Positions 9,876 to 24,800 of a stretch of DNA of 64,000 bases are shown here, one piece after another (the stretch's first letter is position 1; each line of letters starts with the position of its first letter). The notes under the pieces are model-generated. The model was given only the letters and a program-made list of their open reading frames with translations. It made no database searches and was not told the origin of the DNA. Source of the DNA: Liolophura sinensis (Eukaryota > Mollusca > Polyplacophora > Chitonida > Chitonidae); the NCBI RefSeq assembly GCF_032854445.1, contig NC_088307.1, positions 14,708,017 to 14,772,016 on the forward strand, in the 5' to 3' direction. A program made the position numbers and the translations under genes.

Positions 9876-12800
9876 AGGTGAAGCAATATGGATTGAGTAG
9901 GAAAGATTATAGGATCAACTGTCAATGTGTTTCTGGCATCCACACGTACCTCGCTCGGCACGTTTGTTTTAATTGGGACTATCCGAACGCTGCCCATATG
10001 TGCATATGTTTCGGGCCCTTTTTTTCGATAAAAATGGCAAATTGCAAACGTCTTATGAAAACTAAAACATCATCTAACGATTCGTTCTTTTCCCCTTTTT
10101 TAGCTCTCAAGTCCATTGAACAGCCCTATTCATCTAGAAAATCCCGAATTCCAAACGCGATGGTATTTCAAATACTTTCTAGGAAAATGTAAGTATATTC
10201 GACAATTTTCGTCACTTGTCTGTTGTCTTATGTTGAAGGACATGTTACCTTGTTGTTCACAGAGGTAAACAACATATGACGTCAACTTCCAAGGGAATTT
10301 ACCCATTGGAAGTGTCTCTCTGCCCGAATTAAATCTACTGCGAGAACTGTTGATGACCAATTAATGCCATGTGTTATGGATCAAATCCAGGTCTGGGCGA
10401 TAACTACAGTCACATTTGTCCAAACTAAAACAATGCTGTTCACTGCTAGTCTCGAGTCTCCGTCCACTACATGTAAATCAAAACATGAAATGCTATTTTC
10501 GACTATATACCCAACTCTCTCATATAGTTATGGCACAAAATATTAATAGATCCTAATAGCCAGTGCAATGTAAAGACGCCGGATTATCGTGTATATGTGT
10601 TTTACTCTGCAGTACACCAAAACTACGTAGGTATAGACCCGGACAAGGAACCGTTTCTCATGTCTGTCGTGGTGACTGATGCTAACAACCACAATGTGCT
10701 ACAATACAGGGCGATTCTCTGGAAGAAGACGGTAGGCTCAAAGATTCATATATTTGCATTCAGTCCCAATTCCATTAGTTCACGTAAACAATACCTCTTG
10801 AGTACCAGATACAACCGAACGACGAGTCTGCTGGTTGTTTAGGCAGCGTTCAACCAGTACGAGGGCGCCTTATTGCAGGTCAAACAGGACACTTTAGCAA
10901 CACTTACCATAGGCTGGCTGTTTATCCTCAGCACCCCCGTTTTTTCCACACGTAAAACTGAACGCTATGTAATAAGTCAAACATTGTTTAGCAAGACGTC
11001 AAAAAACTGCCCAATAAACGTAAAGAAGTATATAGAACCTCAATACGCATTGCCAGAGGTGTAGGTGTTATTCATACGGGCTATTGTGATTTTTAATTTT
11101 TGTTTCTTATGTATATTTTTGAATTTGTTGATATGTGACATTCATTCTACCTGATATATTAACAATGATTTATTTCTCCAGGGAGCATTACGTATCTGTT
11201 TACCCTATCATCCAAATAAACCTATGACAGTCAAAGGCATTCTCAGGTGGGTTCGCGTTATACTATGGAAACTCAAAGTAGTAAACATGTACCACTCATA
11301 TATGGTAAATCTTCCGAGTTGTCAGTATTTCTGATTATGTGAAACAACATCAAATTTGCATGACTGTTTCACTACATTTAATTAATGAAACAACCTTGAT
11401 TGTCAGAGAAAACTCCATTGATATTGATCATCATTTTTTTCTCACTTTCAGCCATTTTAATATAGACAAACCTGAAAAAGGTCCCAAAGAAATATTTGAT
11501 CCTGAGATTCAAAAGGAACTGCTGGTTTTAGAAGAGCAAGAAGGTTCTGTGAACTTTAAATTCGGGGTTCTGTATGCAAAAGATGGCCAAACGTCGGACG
11601 ATGAGATGTTTAGTAACGGTAAGTCTGGAAAAAGAAAAAAATCACCAAAACTCATTACCTGACACGCTTTTCTGAAAGACTGGGCGTAAGTTTTGGTTTT
11701 CCGGCTATACCGTAACGTAAGACATGATCAAAATGTATAAACAGGCATGTAAAACAGCATCACGCTTTCATAGCGTTGTCCTGTCAGACTTGCAAGGGTT
11801 AACATTCCGCCTGACATGGGATCGTGTTACAATGTGTATCAAAATAAACTTATGACAGAAGACGCGCCATTGCGTGGAGATAAATGGACGCAACGGACGA
11901 TGTCACATTCATTTTTCATGCTTTCGGATACATACTAAAACCGACAGTGTTTTAACTTATCATCGCTGGTGATATATCATCATTAAAACATTCTTTGCGA
12001 TAAACTGGGTAATGTAAACATATGAATAGCAATATGTTTTTGCACTGTCATGTGTACCAGCGGAGTAACAAATCAAAGGAAACAGCTTTGCCTTTGGTTG
12101 TAACATTATGCCGTTAGTCGTGTTCAAAGGACTGACACGTACATGTTTAAATTCTGTGGAATAAAGGGTAGAGAAAGCTTGTATGTATACTTAAAATGAA
12201 TGTGAAGGAAACCTTTCAAGGGATATGCATCGGAGGTCTGCTTTTATGTTTAGTAACCTGTACAACGAATAACCGGGACTCTGTTGAGGTATATCATTTG
12301 TTCTTCACTTTGTGCTGTAACACAAAAGCCACGAGGCCCTCTGCAGGTTTTCTACAAAAAAGATCTATGTTCGTCTTTGTAGTTTATGGACACTCTCGTG
12401 ACGGAGCCACACTGTTTAAAAAAACTGATGAACAAACGCGAATTCGCATTACGTGCGACCTCCCGCAAAAGATTCATATTATTCATACACCTAGTCAAGT
12501 GAACTTCCCATGTTTAAAGATAGCATGTTAATTAAAAGACAGACCGACAGGGCGGTCGACTGAGAAACAAACCGTAAGAACGATTTGTAGAGCTGCTCGT
12601 GGCACCTATCAAGCGATATCCCCGAAAGCCGGCTACGTCTTGGACTCGTGCCCGCTCGTGAAGTCAATATCACATATTAAAATATAGTGTGTGGAAACTT
12701 TAACCGACAAACATATCGACTCACCAACGTACCAACAAACAGACACATAGAGAGCCGTTCAAATACATACAGCTGTTTTAGCAGATAAAATCTAATCAGC

Positions 12801-15800
12801 AGCCTGGACGCCTCTTCTCGCGTTTTCCCGCTCTCATGGCAGATAGATCGCTCGCTAAATCAATGCCCGAATTGCGAGATTCAAAACATTTCCTATGAAG
12901 GCCGATCTAGGTCGTAACGACTGGCTTGGGACGGGCTGAATGTGACGATGAGAAAAAAACGGAAATGTACTCTATCGCATCTGCAAAAAGAAAGTTACCT
13001 GAGATTATTAGCTATTAGACAGTTCTGATTTTTGACCATTTGGCTGATTTTTGACCATTGATTAGGTGATCGATTAACCTGATGGTGATTAATGCCTTGC
13101 TTAAGATTTTTTTCACTTATGTCAGATTAATTTATCAGGCCCTGAAAATTTTACCAGAACATCAGTATTTTAACAAAACCTTTTCTAAGGCCTTGGGAAT
13201 TTATTCCCGGCACCCCTCTTTCCTTCAGACGATTAGGCTTCTATCTAGAGGAACCCCCCAAACCTTTTGAAAAGGGTTTGTTAAAATACTGAGGATCTGT
13301 TGAAATCCTGACGGTCTGTTAAACTACTGAGGATCAGTTAAAATGGTGCTGAATTGTTAAAGTTGCAAGGTTTTGTCATAATGGAGAGGCTGGAACGGCG
13401 TGCGTCGGTGAGGGTGTGTAGACATTGTGACGGTCTATTGGGAAGTTTTGTAAAGTGATCGTGTTGGCCCATGAAATATTATGTAATTCATACACGCACA
13501 CATGCATGTATACTATAAACTGAAGTGCTTTGCTTTGACGTATATCTTTTCCAACTTTCTATCAAGAACACGCTTTTGATCAATCATAATCGATATTGTT
13601 GAAAAGTACGTCTATCGGATACCTCACCACCGTGTTTAAGATTATTTTCATTTCTGATTAATCTAACAGGCCCAGAAAATTACAGATATTCAACTTTCCT
13701 TGATTGATTTTTGCGAGAACGACGTAAATTGTAATGTTGAAATGTAATGCACGTCGTATCACGGTATGGGCGTTGATAGATCCCAGCTTAGCACAACACG
13801 ACGTATAGTTTAAAACACCTCCCTTCATCAGTTGCTTTAGAAAGATTAATTATGACGTTGAGCGGAACCGATGAGAAAGTTCTACATTACCACAATGCCA
13901 AGTTGGTACAAATTCCTTCGTATAATTTGTACCACCAAAATATCTAGCATTAAACTCTTCTATCCTGGATTCGTTTTAGCTCTAAAACCTTTTGTTTTAA
14001 TGTTCCAATGTCACTGGCACATGCAATATCGAGCGTTCGCATCCTGTGTTCGCGGGAAATAAAAAGCCCAGTGCAACGTCGTGAATGTGGTTAAGGCACT
14101 TCTCATTAGGACTGTTCACGAGCTTTAATGATACCTTCTCATCTTCACATTAACTGTCCAGCGTACAAACGGTACATGGCACAGTGCATTTAGCCAGAGG
14201 AAAGCTAACGGAATGTTGTGTGAAAGCTACTGTGTGACCCGCACATTTCCAATTTGGTTGGTTCACTTGACAGTTTGATGTCTGTCTATTCGATGTTCAC
14301 GGCATTGCTGAATCGCGTAGGCCTATCACTTGGCTTTACAAAATATTCCGGTGGGAAATCTAGGCGTCAAAGAACATATTCTTACACCAGCCGTTAACCA
14401 AAACAGTCGTTCCTGTGTACTAATGGCTTGAACAATTCCCAAAACAATGTACAACACAAAACACCACAGGACAAAGAAATACATAGGCGCTGTGGCATCT
14501 ACTTTCCGTTTTGTTTTTGTTTTTTTTTTTCTTGCAGATAAATGGTTTTGAATCAATTTGTCCTTTCAGACACAGCGTCGCCAGCCTTCCATAAGTTCGT
14601 AAGTTTGCTCGGGGAAAGGATTAAACTAAAAGGATGGGACAGATTTAAAGGAGGTCTTGATGTCAAAAGTGAGTACTGATGTGATGTCTATTACTTTATA
14701 AAATAAATACAAGCTATCGATTTGAAATTTCTGCTTTGATTTCTTCATTTTCTATTGACCTTCCACAACTCTCCCTTCTGGCTTGTTCCTTACACGTCAA
14801 AGAGATGTGATGTAATCCTAGATTTTAGTGTTTTTTCCTTGAGCAGAAATTACGGACCCACAGGAATTGCTCAATCCTACCCAAAGGAAAATGGAAAGCA
14901 AGCATTTACCATACTAACCTTTAGAGAGATATTGTGTTACACTCAGTATACATGTAAAAGCACTTAGAGATGGAATTCGCTTGAACTTTCCAAAATGGAC
15001 GTGGGTTTCAAATCCGCGATCCCCACCTGGCCCTTACATGCTAATTTGCGTCCATATCCGAATGTGATATGTTCTCCTACGTACAATCTCAATGCATTTG
15101 CCCTGTGGTATTACGGATTTAACCAAAAGGAAAAGCGTCCAGCAATGGACAATAGGTTCAAATAAAACGTTAGAACGACATTTGCCTGTTGAAAAGAACC
15201 ACATTTTCCTGTTTAACTGAGATCCCAATTAAGTCATTAATTGATTAATGCTCATCGTCTAGTCGCAGTTAAATTAACACTAAATTTGTTCAGTATCTGT
15301 AGCTCAGTAAATGGGAACTGTTTGACTAAATTGGCTTGCAAAGTTTAGATACATGTGTTACCTTGAATGAACTAAACTAACCTGCACATTACATGTCGAG
15401 TGCGATGTAGATATTCCCAAAAGCTAGCGATCTATAGAAGAAACATGTTGTACTCTGTTTCAGCAAACACCACTGGGGAGGAGTCGGTGTACACGGTGTA
15501 CGAAGGTCACGAGATTATGTTCCACGTGTCTGACCTACTTCCACACTCCAAAGAAAATAAACAACAAGTACGTAAAAAGTTTCCTGGAAACTTTAAAAAT
15601 TACCTTTTAGCAAAGCCTGATTAAAGCAGTTCTCCCTCCAGAGGTGTGATCATTTTCTCACATTTTTTAATGAATATTTTCCTCGTGACCGTATTTAACC
15701 ACTGTGGGACCGAGCTGGCTGCTAGAGTTAAAACGTCCAAATCAATGAGATCGTATGTCCGAATCGAGTTCTCCGTGTTTCGCTAGTGGATTTTAAGTGA

Positions 15801-18800
15801 AGAGGTTTGTGAGGAACCTGCCGAAGGTCGGTGGTTTACTCCGGGCATACTAGTTTCTAGAACACAAAAATCTGTGCCGTTAAACACCAGAAATAAATAA
15901 ATAAATAAATTACTACAGCGCAGGCAGTGTCTAAGTTTATTTATGGGGAAACAAATCAGTGCTAAGTTGCAATAAAACTGTGCCAGGGGCTCTTCCATAA
16001 ACTTCGAGAATTTCATTGCATCTTATTGAGTCCAAAACAAATAAAGATAAATTATCGTTTTCTCTGGTTGTTCCACTAACGTTTGACTATTCACTGCTTG
16101 ACACGTTGTAGTTTTTTTTTCTCTTTGAAATAAAAAACACGTAATGTACATGTATTGTCGCTCTGAAAAGACTTTATCTGCTGGATTAAACCATTTCAGA
16201 ACCCTTCTTGGCTCAGTCGCTTGAGGTTACCAGTAATTCTTCAGTGGTTAAGTAGTAAGTTCAAACCCTGCTCTGGTTTCTTCAGCTGAAAAGGTTCATA
16301 AGAAAGTTGGTCATATAGCTGGGCGAGAAGGATTAAGTTTGTTTCGGGCTATAAGTTATCCTACAAATGACAATGTGACCGGCGTGAAGTAAGTGAAGTG
16401 GTGTTTGTCAGCTTTACCACATAGTTAAAGTTTATCAATGGAGGACACGGGAGTATCAAGAAATAAACCATCACCTTACCCATAAAACCCTGTCTTTAAA
16501 CCGAAGTTGAAACTACCAGAGCTGGATTCGAACACGCGATCTCACTGGTCGGTTGGCGTGATAGATAGTATGCCCTCAGTAGGGAGAGCCCTGCGGAGTC
16601 AGGGAGGGCGCTTGATCATTGTATATATATATATATATATATATGATCATTGTATATATATATATATATATGCTGAACAGAACTGAAAAACATACCGTAT
16701 CTTTTTCAAAAGAAAAATCCAATTGTTGGATCAACGTATTGTATTTGATGAGATGTTTTTTTGCGTATTTAGGTGGAAAGGAAGCGACATATCGGCAATG
16801 ACATCGTGAACATTGTATTCATCGATTGTGATGACGACAAAGTCCCGTGCTTCAGACCAGCCATGATGAAAACCCATTTTACTCGTATCCTTTGATCTCG
16901 ACTCAGATTGGCCTAGGATCTTTCTAAGATCGTTTCCCTAAGCCGATTTAGAATTCTTCTTTGAAGCTAGTTGTGACTAAGTATGAAACAAGACAGTGTC
17001 GAAAACGCCTTAACAGAAATAAGTTTGTGTCGATTTTTGTACGTTCTAAAAAAGAAATAAGCTCATGGGAATAATTCCATTTTCTGTCAGCTGCAGAATA
17101 AAAAAATGTCTGTGTGGAAAAATAACTGTTTAGAAATAGCCAGAACATACAGCTTGGCCAGGAGCGAGTTTGAGGGTGTAGGTGATTGGTTTTGTGTTGT
17201 GTTCTGGTTACATTGCGCCTTGTCACCAGTATCTGCAAGCAAAGTGACTTGGTACTGTATGTATAAGTTAACTGATGTTCTTTCGCTACATTAATGAATG
17301 GAAAAATCTGTACGCTGTCCGCACAATACCATGATATCGGATCACACAGTCTGTGATTTTGTCCATAGAAAAACTTTGTCCATTACCTTTACTAGATGCA
17401 TGTTGATAATCCATTTATATCTGTGAAAAATCAATTGATCGTCCCAAGGCCATTGATCAGCATAAGAGCGCTTTGCAGCTTCAATCAGACAAACACGCCG
17501 ATCAATGAAGTATCGATCGTAGAATGCCCATTATTAAATCTGTATTTCTACGATAAGATATCTGCTGCTATTAATAACGGCAGATAAACATGTTTATTTG
17601 AGTGACATTTCCTGACGTTACGTGCAGATATTTTTGCCGTGGTTACCTACAATTCTCAGTACGATTATTACAAGTAAGTACATGTATACTCACGACGACT
17701 TTGACCCCGACGTCCTAGTTACAAACAATACCTCACATGACAGGATCACAAGTTCAAATCCATCATATGCCAGTGTAGTTTTGCTCATCGACCACAGCTT
17801 GTTATTCAGTCGATGGAGAAATTTTTCCACAGAGAAACAGTGGTTACATTTAATGGCAGACTTTGGAGTACATCTCATCTGTGGTCGGTTCCATGAAGTC
17901 ATTCCAGACTTCAGCCAACACTGAAAACCTTGTTTAATTTTTGGTGCTAGAAATTGAAAAGTTTGACATCTTGGTCTTGAGGTGACTCTGATGAGGATTT
18001 CCAAAGTTAAATTTCTAGGGCCGTAAAATGTGATTTGAAATCGTATTTCAAACTGAGTCATAAGTAAGATATGGTTTTATGTAACATTCCAATGTCAACA
18101 AGTTTATTTGTTACTAAGCTCAAACCTCATCAAAAACGATTAACAATTATCGAAGTGGTGAAGTTTCAGAATTTGCAATTCTGTATATTTTATATAGTTA
18201 ACACAGGATACATTTTAGCATTTTTGTTTGTTATTCTTGAAAACAACCCCAGATTTGCACGCTAACTTTGAAAATTCCATAAAGTTACTAGTTCAGTCAC
18301 AGATTATCTACATATTTATTTCATGGACACTATAGACACTAAATTCGTGTGTACCGATTTCTGTGTTGCAAGGGACAATCCTACATTAGATTAATTCGTG
18401 TTCCTAGGCCTAATGAAAAAAAACCGGGATTTACAGTTACACGTCAGTTCCGGTGTACCGTTGACTACTAGTATTCCTTTCTTTGCTTCCTTCAATCTAG
18501 TCTTACCACAATCCACATCGACCACGAAAAGAAAAACAATTAAATACAGCAATTGTCTGAACTATTTATTAAGAAAACTGTAATCAGTTAATTCAAATGT
18601 CAGCGGTATATAATATATGTAATCATACATTTTCGGTAATCTCGTGCGGAAATGCCAGTTTTATAAACTTCATACTTGTGTATTAGTTCCCTGGGCTTGG
18701 TGGGAAGACTTCCAATGTTTTTCTCTAATGGATGTTCAAGAATCAATATGACGGGAGCCATTCATGTGGTGTATAGTCCGGAAAACATGTTCTGAGCTTT

Positions 18801-21800
18801 GTCTCCAGAAGGCTAAGACGTTGCGGTCACAAACTCAATATAACTGGTGAAGCGACTTGCATTTACATGGGTTAAATTCGTATAGTTTTTGTTCAATAGA
18901 TGATTACAGAAAGAGAGTTAAAACATGTAGAGTAAGAAGAACAGCACAAGTTCCCTTCATTGCAAAGCTTTTTTTCTTTATGGAACTAGACATTTATCTA
19001 CATCTTATGGTACAGGCCCATATACCTCCCAATGTATCAGGGGTATCCCTAAAATCTTCCCTGCTTGGCTGCTTCAGCAATAATGGGTTTTAGATAGCAT
19101 TTCCCCGGGCTAGCTTTCCATGATAGATGAAGGACGTAAATGATCAGCTGCTAGGTTTAATCGAAGACGTTTTAACAAGGAGCTCCTTTTTCCACCAAGA
19201 AAACCGTCGGCTGAGATATCTTGTGGTCCTGCATAGATATTGCATTCATATGCATTCCCTTAGGTTCCTCGTTTCTCTGTTTATCTACAACAACATCAAT
19301 CAGAGATAAACAAGTTTTGCTTATTATTCGTGATATTCTCTACGGACGCATATTAAATCAGACAACAAAAGCACAGAAGTGAACTCTGTAAGCGGAAAAG
19401 TGGATAGATTTCGACATAAGGGTAACATTGTTAGACAGAAATCCGCATTTTATTCTAGTCACGTTCTCAGAGCTCGCCAAACTGAATTCTTTATTACACA
19501 TCATTCTCGTATTTCCAGACTGGCAGTTTTTTCCGAAGAGTCCGTTCCGCTCTTTGGGCCTCCGTTACCGTGTCCGCCAATATTTACACATCACCGGGGA
19601 TTCCGGGACTTCCTGCTTGTAAAACGTAAGTATTTCTGTTCGTCTTTTCATCTCTTTGTCCGTTGCAAAATTGTCAACGGAAGAGAATCTCCATGTTCCA
19701 ATGTTGAATGAATATCTAACACTGAAACTTCCCCCTAAGGAAATGTAGTGATGTATCGCTAATCTAATTATTAACCGCATTAATTTGGATTTTAGTTGTT
19801 TTATAATTTCATCTGCATAATGACTTTACATATACACAAATACTAACATGTTAAACCCCAGTTGTTTCTTTGCTGCTAAACGAACACTGCTTGTTAATTG
19901 CTTTTGAAACAGCAGAGAAATGAACATGAATTTCTGTCAGTCACAACAGAGCGTTGTTATTCAAAGGTCAATATGTGCATGGCTACAAAATGTATTTACT
20001 TGTTGATGTTGGGTTGAGAACATGTGAAAGTGTTTTTTTTTAATACTAGAGGACTTTCCGTTTCTTTCCCTCTACCCAGTTCCTCTTCTCCCTGGCTCAG
20101 TTGGTTAGCGCGCTAGCTCAGCGTGATGATCCAGGAGTCTCTCACCAATGCGGTCGCTGTGAGTTCAAGTCCAGCTCATGCTGGGTTCCTCTCCGGCCGT
20201 AAGTGGGAAGGTCTGTCAGCAACCTCCGGATGGTAGTGGATTTCTGCCCGGTTTACACACACCATACTGCTGGCCGCCGTCGTATAAGCGAAATATTTAT
20301 GAGTATGGCGTAAAACACCAATCAAATAAATAAACAAATAAATCTTCTCCCCGGCGTAGCATTCCTTTATACCACCCTCATTAAGGCCCCGTACAAAAAC
20401 TGAGGTTAAGAAGAATACACCGTAGTTATCGGGGATGGGAAGCTGTTTTAATGCGCCTATTCGTTGTTCAGCGTAGGATGCAGTCTCCAGTACTGTGTTT
20501 AAAACCTAATCAAATAAATACATAAAATAAAATGGTGTGTTCATGTAGTTTCCATCAACACATCTGTGAATGTTGAAAGTTCCGGTTTCCATGTCAGAAA
20601 TGTGAAGAATTTTAATCTGTTAAAGGTAAACCGCTCGGTAATAAAACAGCATTTCTGAAAAATGTTGAAAAGGCAAACTTAAACATTTGGTTAATTTGTG
20701 GTATACAACTAATCATATTGTTTAGGGCTGCAATCAGTAATTGTGCAAGTGTGAAGGTCTGTCCGTAACCTGCGGATGGTCGTGAGTTTCTTCCAGGCTC
20801 TGTACCGTTTCTTCTCACCGTAACACTAGCCGCCTTAAGCCTAACGCACGCGGATAACATTGTGTTGTCGAAAGCAAGATATCTTGATCCAGACAACAGA
20901 AAATCCTCGAAATTTACTCGTGTGCGGGTAACAACAACAAGACTTCCTCAGTTGGGAACATTTTATCCAAAGTTTTAGCATGCTCTATGTTGGGCAGAAA
21001 AGAACCCCAAAACATATGAGCCGGGCACAACATTTCGCTCTCCTCTGCTCGTCTTGGGAGATCGTTATCGTCTACATCAACCCATCAGCGTCTATGGAAA
21101 TGTCATGTAAGCACATACAAAATGGAAACTGTGACACAACTTTTTGGTGTCACATGATCTTGAACGTATTATGTGACAGTCTTTCGCCGCTGGAGTCTTC
21201 AAAAATGGACAAGAAATGTTATTCTTGTCCGGGTAACCGTTATTCCGGATTATTTGACACCGGGATGTGAAAATCCGATTTTCCACAATAAATGTTTTCC
21301 GTGTGTGCTAGGTTATACCGACGTATACATAAAAACAAAACTAAATCAATTATCTTAAGTTATTTATGCGTCTGCTTATCGGCCTGCACCCGTAAACCTA
21401 CCCAGAATGGTATATGTGTTTATACGTGGATTTGTCTGGGCTACCACTTAAAACGCTAATCAAATGAATAAACCTGTAAGGATATGTTATACTCTTTGGC
21501 AGTCATTAATGGGGAGAAAGCGGCCTTCAACGTGCCTGTGTTTGCGCAGAAGCGGGAGAGGACGTTGGATATGTTAATACGAAGTCTTTACCAGGACCAC
21601 TTACCCGATGTAAGCAAGGTAACCTCTCTCTCTCCCTGCCTCTCTTCCTCTTTGTGCCTCTGTTTCTGCATTGTTCCTCTCTAGGAGGTAAAATATCGAC
21701 CGGACGTCCCCGCCTCATCGTGGGAGCAACAATCTGACAAATTTGTGGGCAAATTATTCAAAAACTGTTCCATAGGGCGACTTGTTGTCTGCTGCCCGGA

Positions 21801-24800
21801 TGACCTTGCCGGAAGTACTTCTCAAAGTTTATTCCACAAGACCAATCAATGGGATGTCTTGTTGGTCAATTCATTTTGTAATAGGAAGACCTCTGTAGAT
21901 ATACATAGACCCACGCCCTTTGCCGACATTTCCTTCCTGTATTGTTTTTTCCTGACATACTTCTCCATGGTCAGGGCGTTGATTAATGTGATATCAGAAA
22001 GTCGAGATAGTGAAGTGAACAGTAGCTCTTTGCCATCAAAACAAAGTAGACAGTGCCAATGAGGCAAGGGGCACACTAGAACATAAAAAAATAAATAACG
22101 TTGACGATTCTGGGTTCGACAAAATATATCTGTCAGCACCTCGACAGAAAGTGTCAGTCACCTCCCCGATCGTATCATTAAGTGACTGTAACGACCTCGA
22201 CAGCGAAATAAATTTCCCTCTCGATCTCGAAAGTAAGTGGCTATCACGACTCCCACCTTAATCTCAGAAATGTACGTCTATCTCAACCTCAAGAGAATCT
22301 ATCATGTCGTTGAGCTCGAAAAAATAAGTGTCTATAGCGTTGCTTTTCCGAGTATGTATCTGTCACAGACTTCAAGGGGACGGTCTGTCACGCCTTCAAC
22401 CTCGAGAATAATATTATAAACTGTCCAAATAAACTGGTGGTTTGAAGTCACGTCAGTTTAATCGTAAGTCTATGTATTCCTCGTGTTTTTCCTTGAAAGA
22501 ACAAATACCATTCTTTAGCTCAAACCAAAAATCAAGTGATTTGATGGATTTTGGTGTCGTGGTCAATGAATGCTACGTACATACAAACAGGTAGGTTCTT
22601 GGAGATTTTGTTTCAAAGCTTCACGTACATGTATCTTTGAAACGTACGTCCTGTTCTCTCTTCCATGGCACTGGTCTGCGATTTTATTGATAACTCTAAT
22701 TCTGCTAACGTTTCTTTGGACTAAACACTTTATGCAACCCTTTTCTATATTTGTCTTTCTGACATGTTGCACGTTCTTTTTGCTTGTGCTCTTGTAAACT
22801 TTCAGCGTTTCTTTCACTCAAGTGTTGAAGATTTGTGTTGATAAATGATTCAACATATCGTCAAGATTTCGAAAAGTGAAATGTGTTTTTTCCAAATGTT
22901 TCTTTTCCACACGTTACGTTATCAGAATCTGTTTTTGTAAAAAGTTTAAAGGAAGATGGAATTTTCACGATACATGGAAATGTTGAAGTACTGCAGTTGA
23001 CATTTTTTTCCCCATTTTGCAAATATGTAAAAAGAGAAAAAGCTCAAAAGGACAATTACATGTTGCCTCCACACAAGACGTTAATATTTTGTAAAAGATT
23101 TAACTACTTTTCCATGTATAGAACAACATGCTAAACCGACGAGCATTCAGTGACGTCATCCCTGACGTGCATGGCACGCGACGAAAGGAGGAAGCACGAC
23201 AGACAGAATTCGTTCGGATTGGACAGGTAAAACACTGAGTGACGTCAAAATATAAATGATCATTTAGATAAACAACGATTAAATTTCTTGTGATGATACC
23301 AAGAACGGACTACTATTTAACACCTTAAAGTCATTAGACCAATAAAGAAGTTTTCCGACGTACTGTTTCGCTATCAGTGAGCTTTCGAGGATGCACAGTG
23401 ACGCCTCATACAGTTAGCAACAAACCGATATGTACATGCAATCTGTGCCATAAAGTAAGGAAAACATAAGAAAAAGCACTTGAGATTATATACTTCAGGA
23501 ATATTTTCCCAGCAATTGAGCCCAGTGTGTACTCTTATATAATAAAATATATTGTCATCGAATATGATCGTTAAGGCACCGAAAACCAAATATAAAGCCA
23601 TCTGGGGATAGTAATGTATTTGCTATACCACTCTTTCTAGCGCCTCGGGGTACGCTGTCACAAATCTTTGCAAAGCAACTTTTAGCGATGTTCTTGTAAA
23701 CATTTGAATTGTTAAACAGGTATCGCCCTTTTCTTTTGTGGAAATATTGCCACGAAATAAGTACATAAGTAAAGCTGTTCTAAATGTGAGACCAGAATGA
23801 CCGGTTTATCTATCCACACTTTACCAGTTTACAAGCATCTGTTACTACCGATTGTAGACACTCAAGCTCAAGACTATACTGAAAGGGGACGCTCCGACCA
23901 GCATGGTGACGACTGGGCTTTTGAAAAGAGAGGTAAGATCTTTACGTTTTTTTTCCCGTGAACAGCCAATTCCAAAGATTTAGGTTATGAAAGCAACATT
24001 CTAGATATCTGTACAGAAGGCCATCAGCATGATTTCGAGAGAGTTTTTTGAATTTTCTTGAATCCAACCTGTTAGTTCCTCCTGCCTTCCTTTTCCTCTT
24101 TTTGTACATGGTGGACACAACGTTACATGATATTACTCTAAGCCAGTCGTACGTGGGAAGGTCTGTCACCAGCCTGTGGATGGTCGTGGGTTTCCCCCGC
24201 GCACTGCCCGGTTTCCACCCACCATAATGCTGACCGCCGTCGTATAAGTGAAATATTCTTGAGTACGGCGTAAATCACCAATCAAATAAATAAATAAATA
24301 AATAAGTAAATCTAAGCCAGTCACTATGTAGGCTATTCCAAAAATCGGTGGAACTTTTATTGACCGATATCAGTTATTTTTATATGTTTTTATCTGATAT
24401 TCTGAAAATAATGTACAATTTTATTAATTTCAATAGCCTTGGGAGCCGCAGCAGATCCACTCGGACTTCACTCACAATATTATTTGCGGTGACTCGTGGG
24501 GTAAGTGACCTATTCCATTGCCCCAACCCGAGCGTTCTGTCTGCTATACCGGGGCCTCAAACAGTTGTAACGATCGGCCATTATACAAGGCTTTCTATCA
24601 GACGCTTCTGCTGGCTATTCTAACGGTACATTCGCACTTTCACATTTACTATAACTTTGTGATTTTCGGTCCTCATCGACAAAGTGCATTATGATGTTAC
24701 ACTAACCGTGACCTTTACAATCCCCAGTATTCGCCGCAGATGCATTTAACAGAAGGTAATTGTATTTGCCAGAAATATAGTGCCCTGAGCTGATTGTGCC

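Noticed and set aside
9663-9881. ATG-initiated frame with TRKGRTYGS as an alternative GARNL3 first exon
   Set aside because: It vaguely resembles the recalled KHYGS motif but lies after exon 1, has no good GT donor in the right place and owes half its length to the (AT)n tract.
12196-12531. 111-codon frame with a signal-peptide-like start
   Set aside because: No homology, no exon context, and it sits in a 3-kb intron full of chance frames of similar length.
20093-20170. A functional tRNA gene
   Set aside because: The A- and B-box-like sequence belongs to a SINE head. It continues into the SINE body and lacks a proper acceptor stem pairing and anticodon arm.
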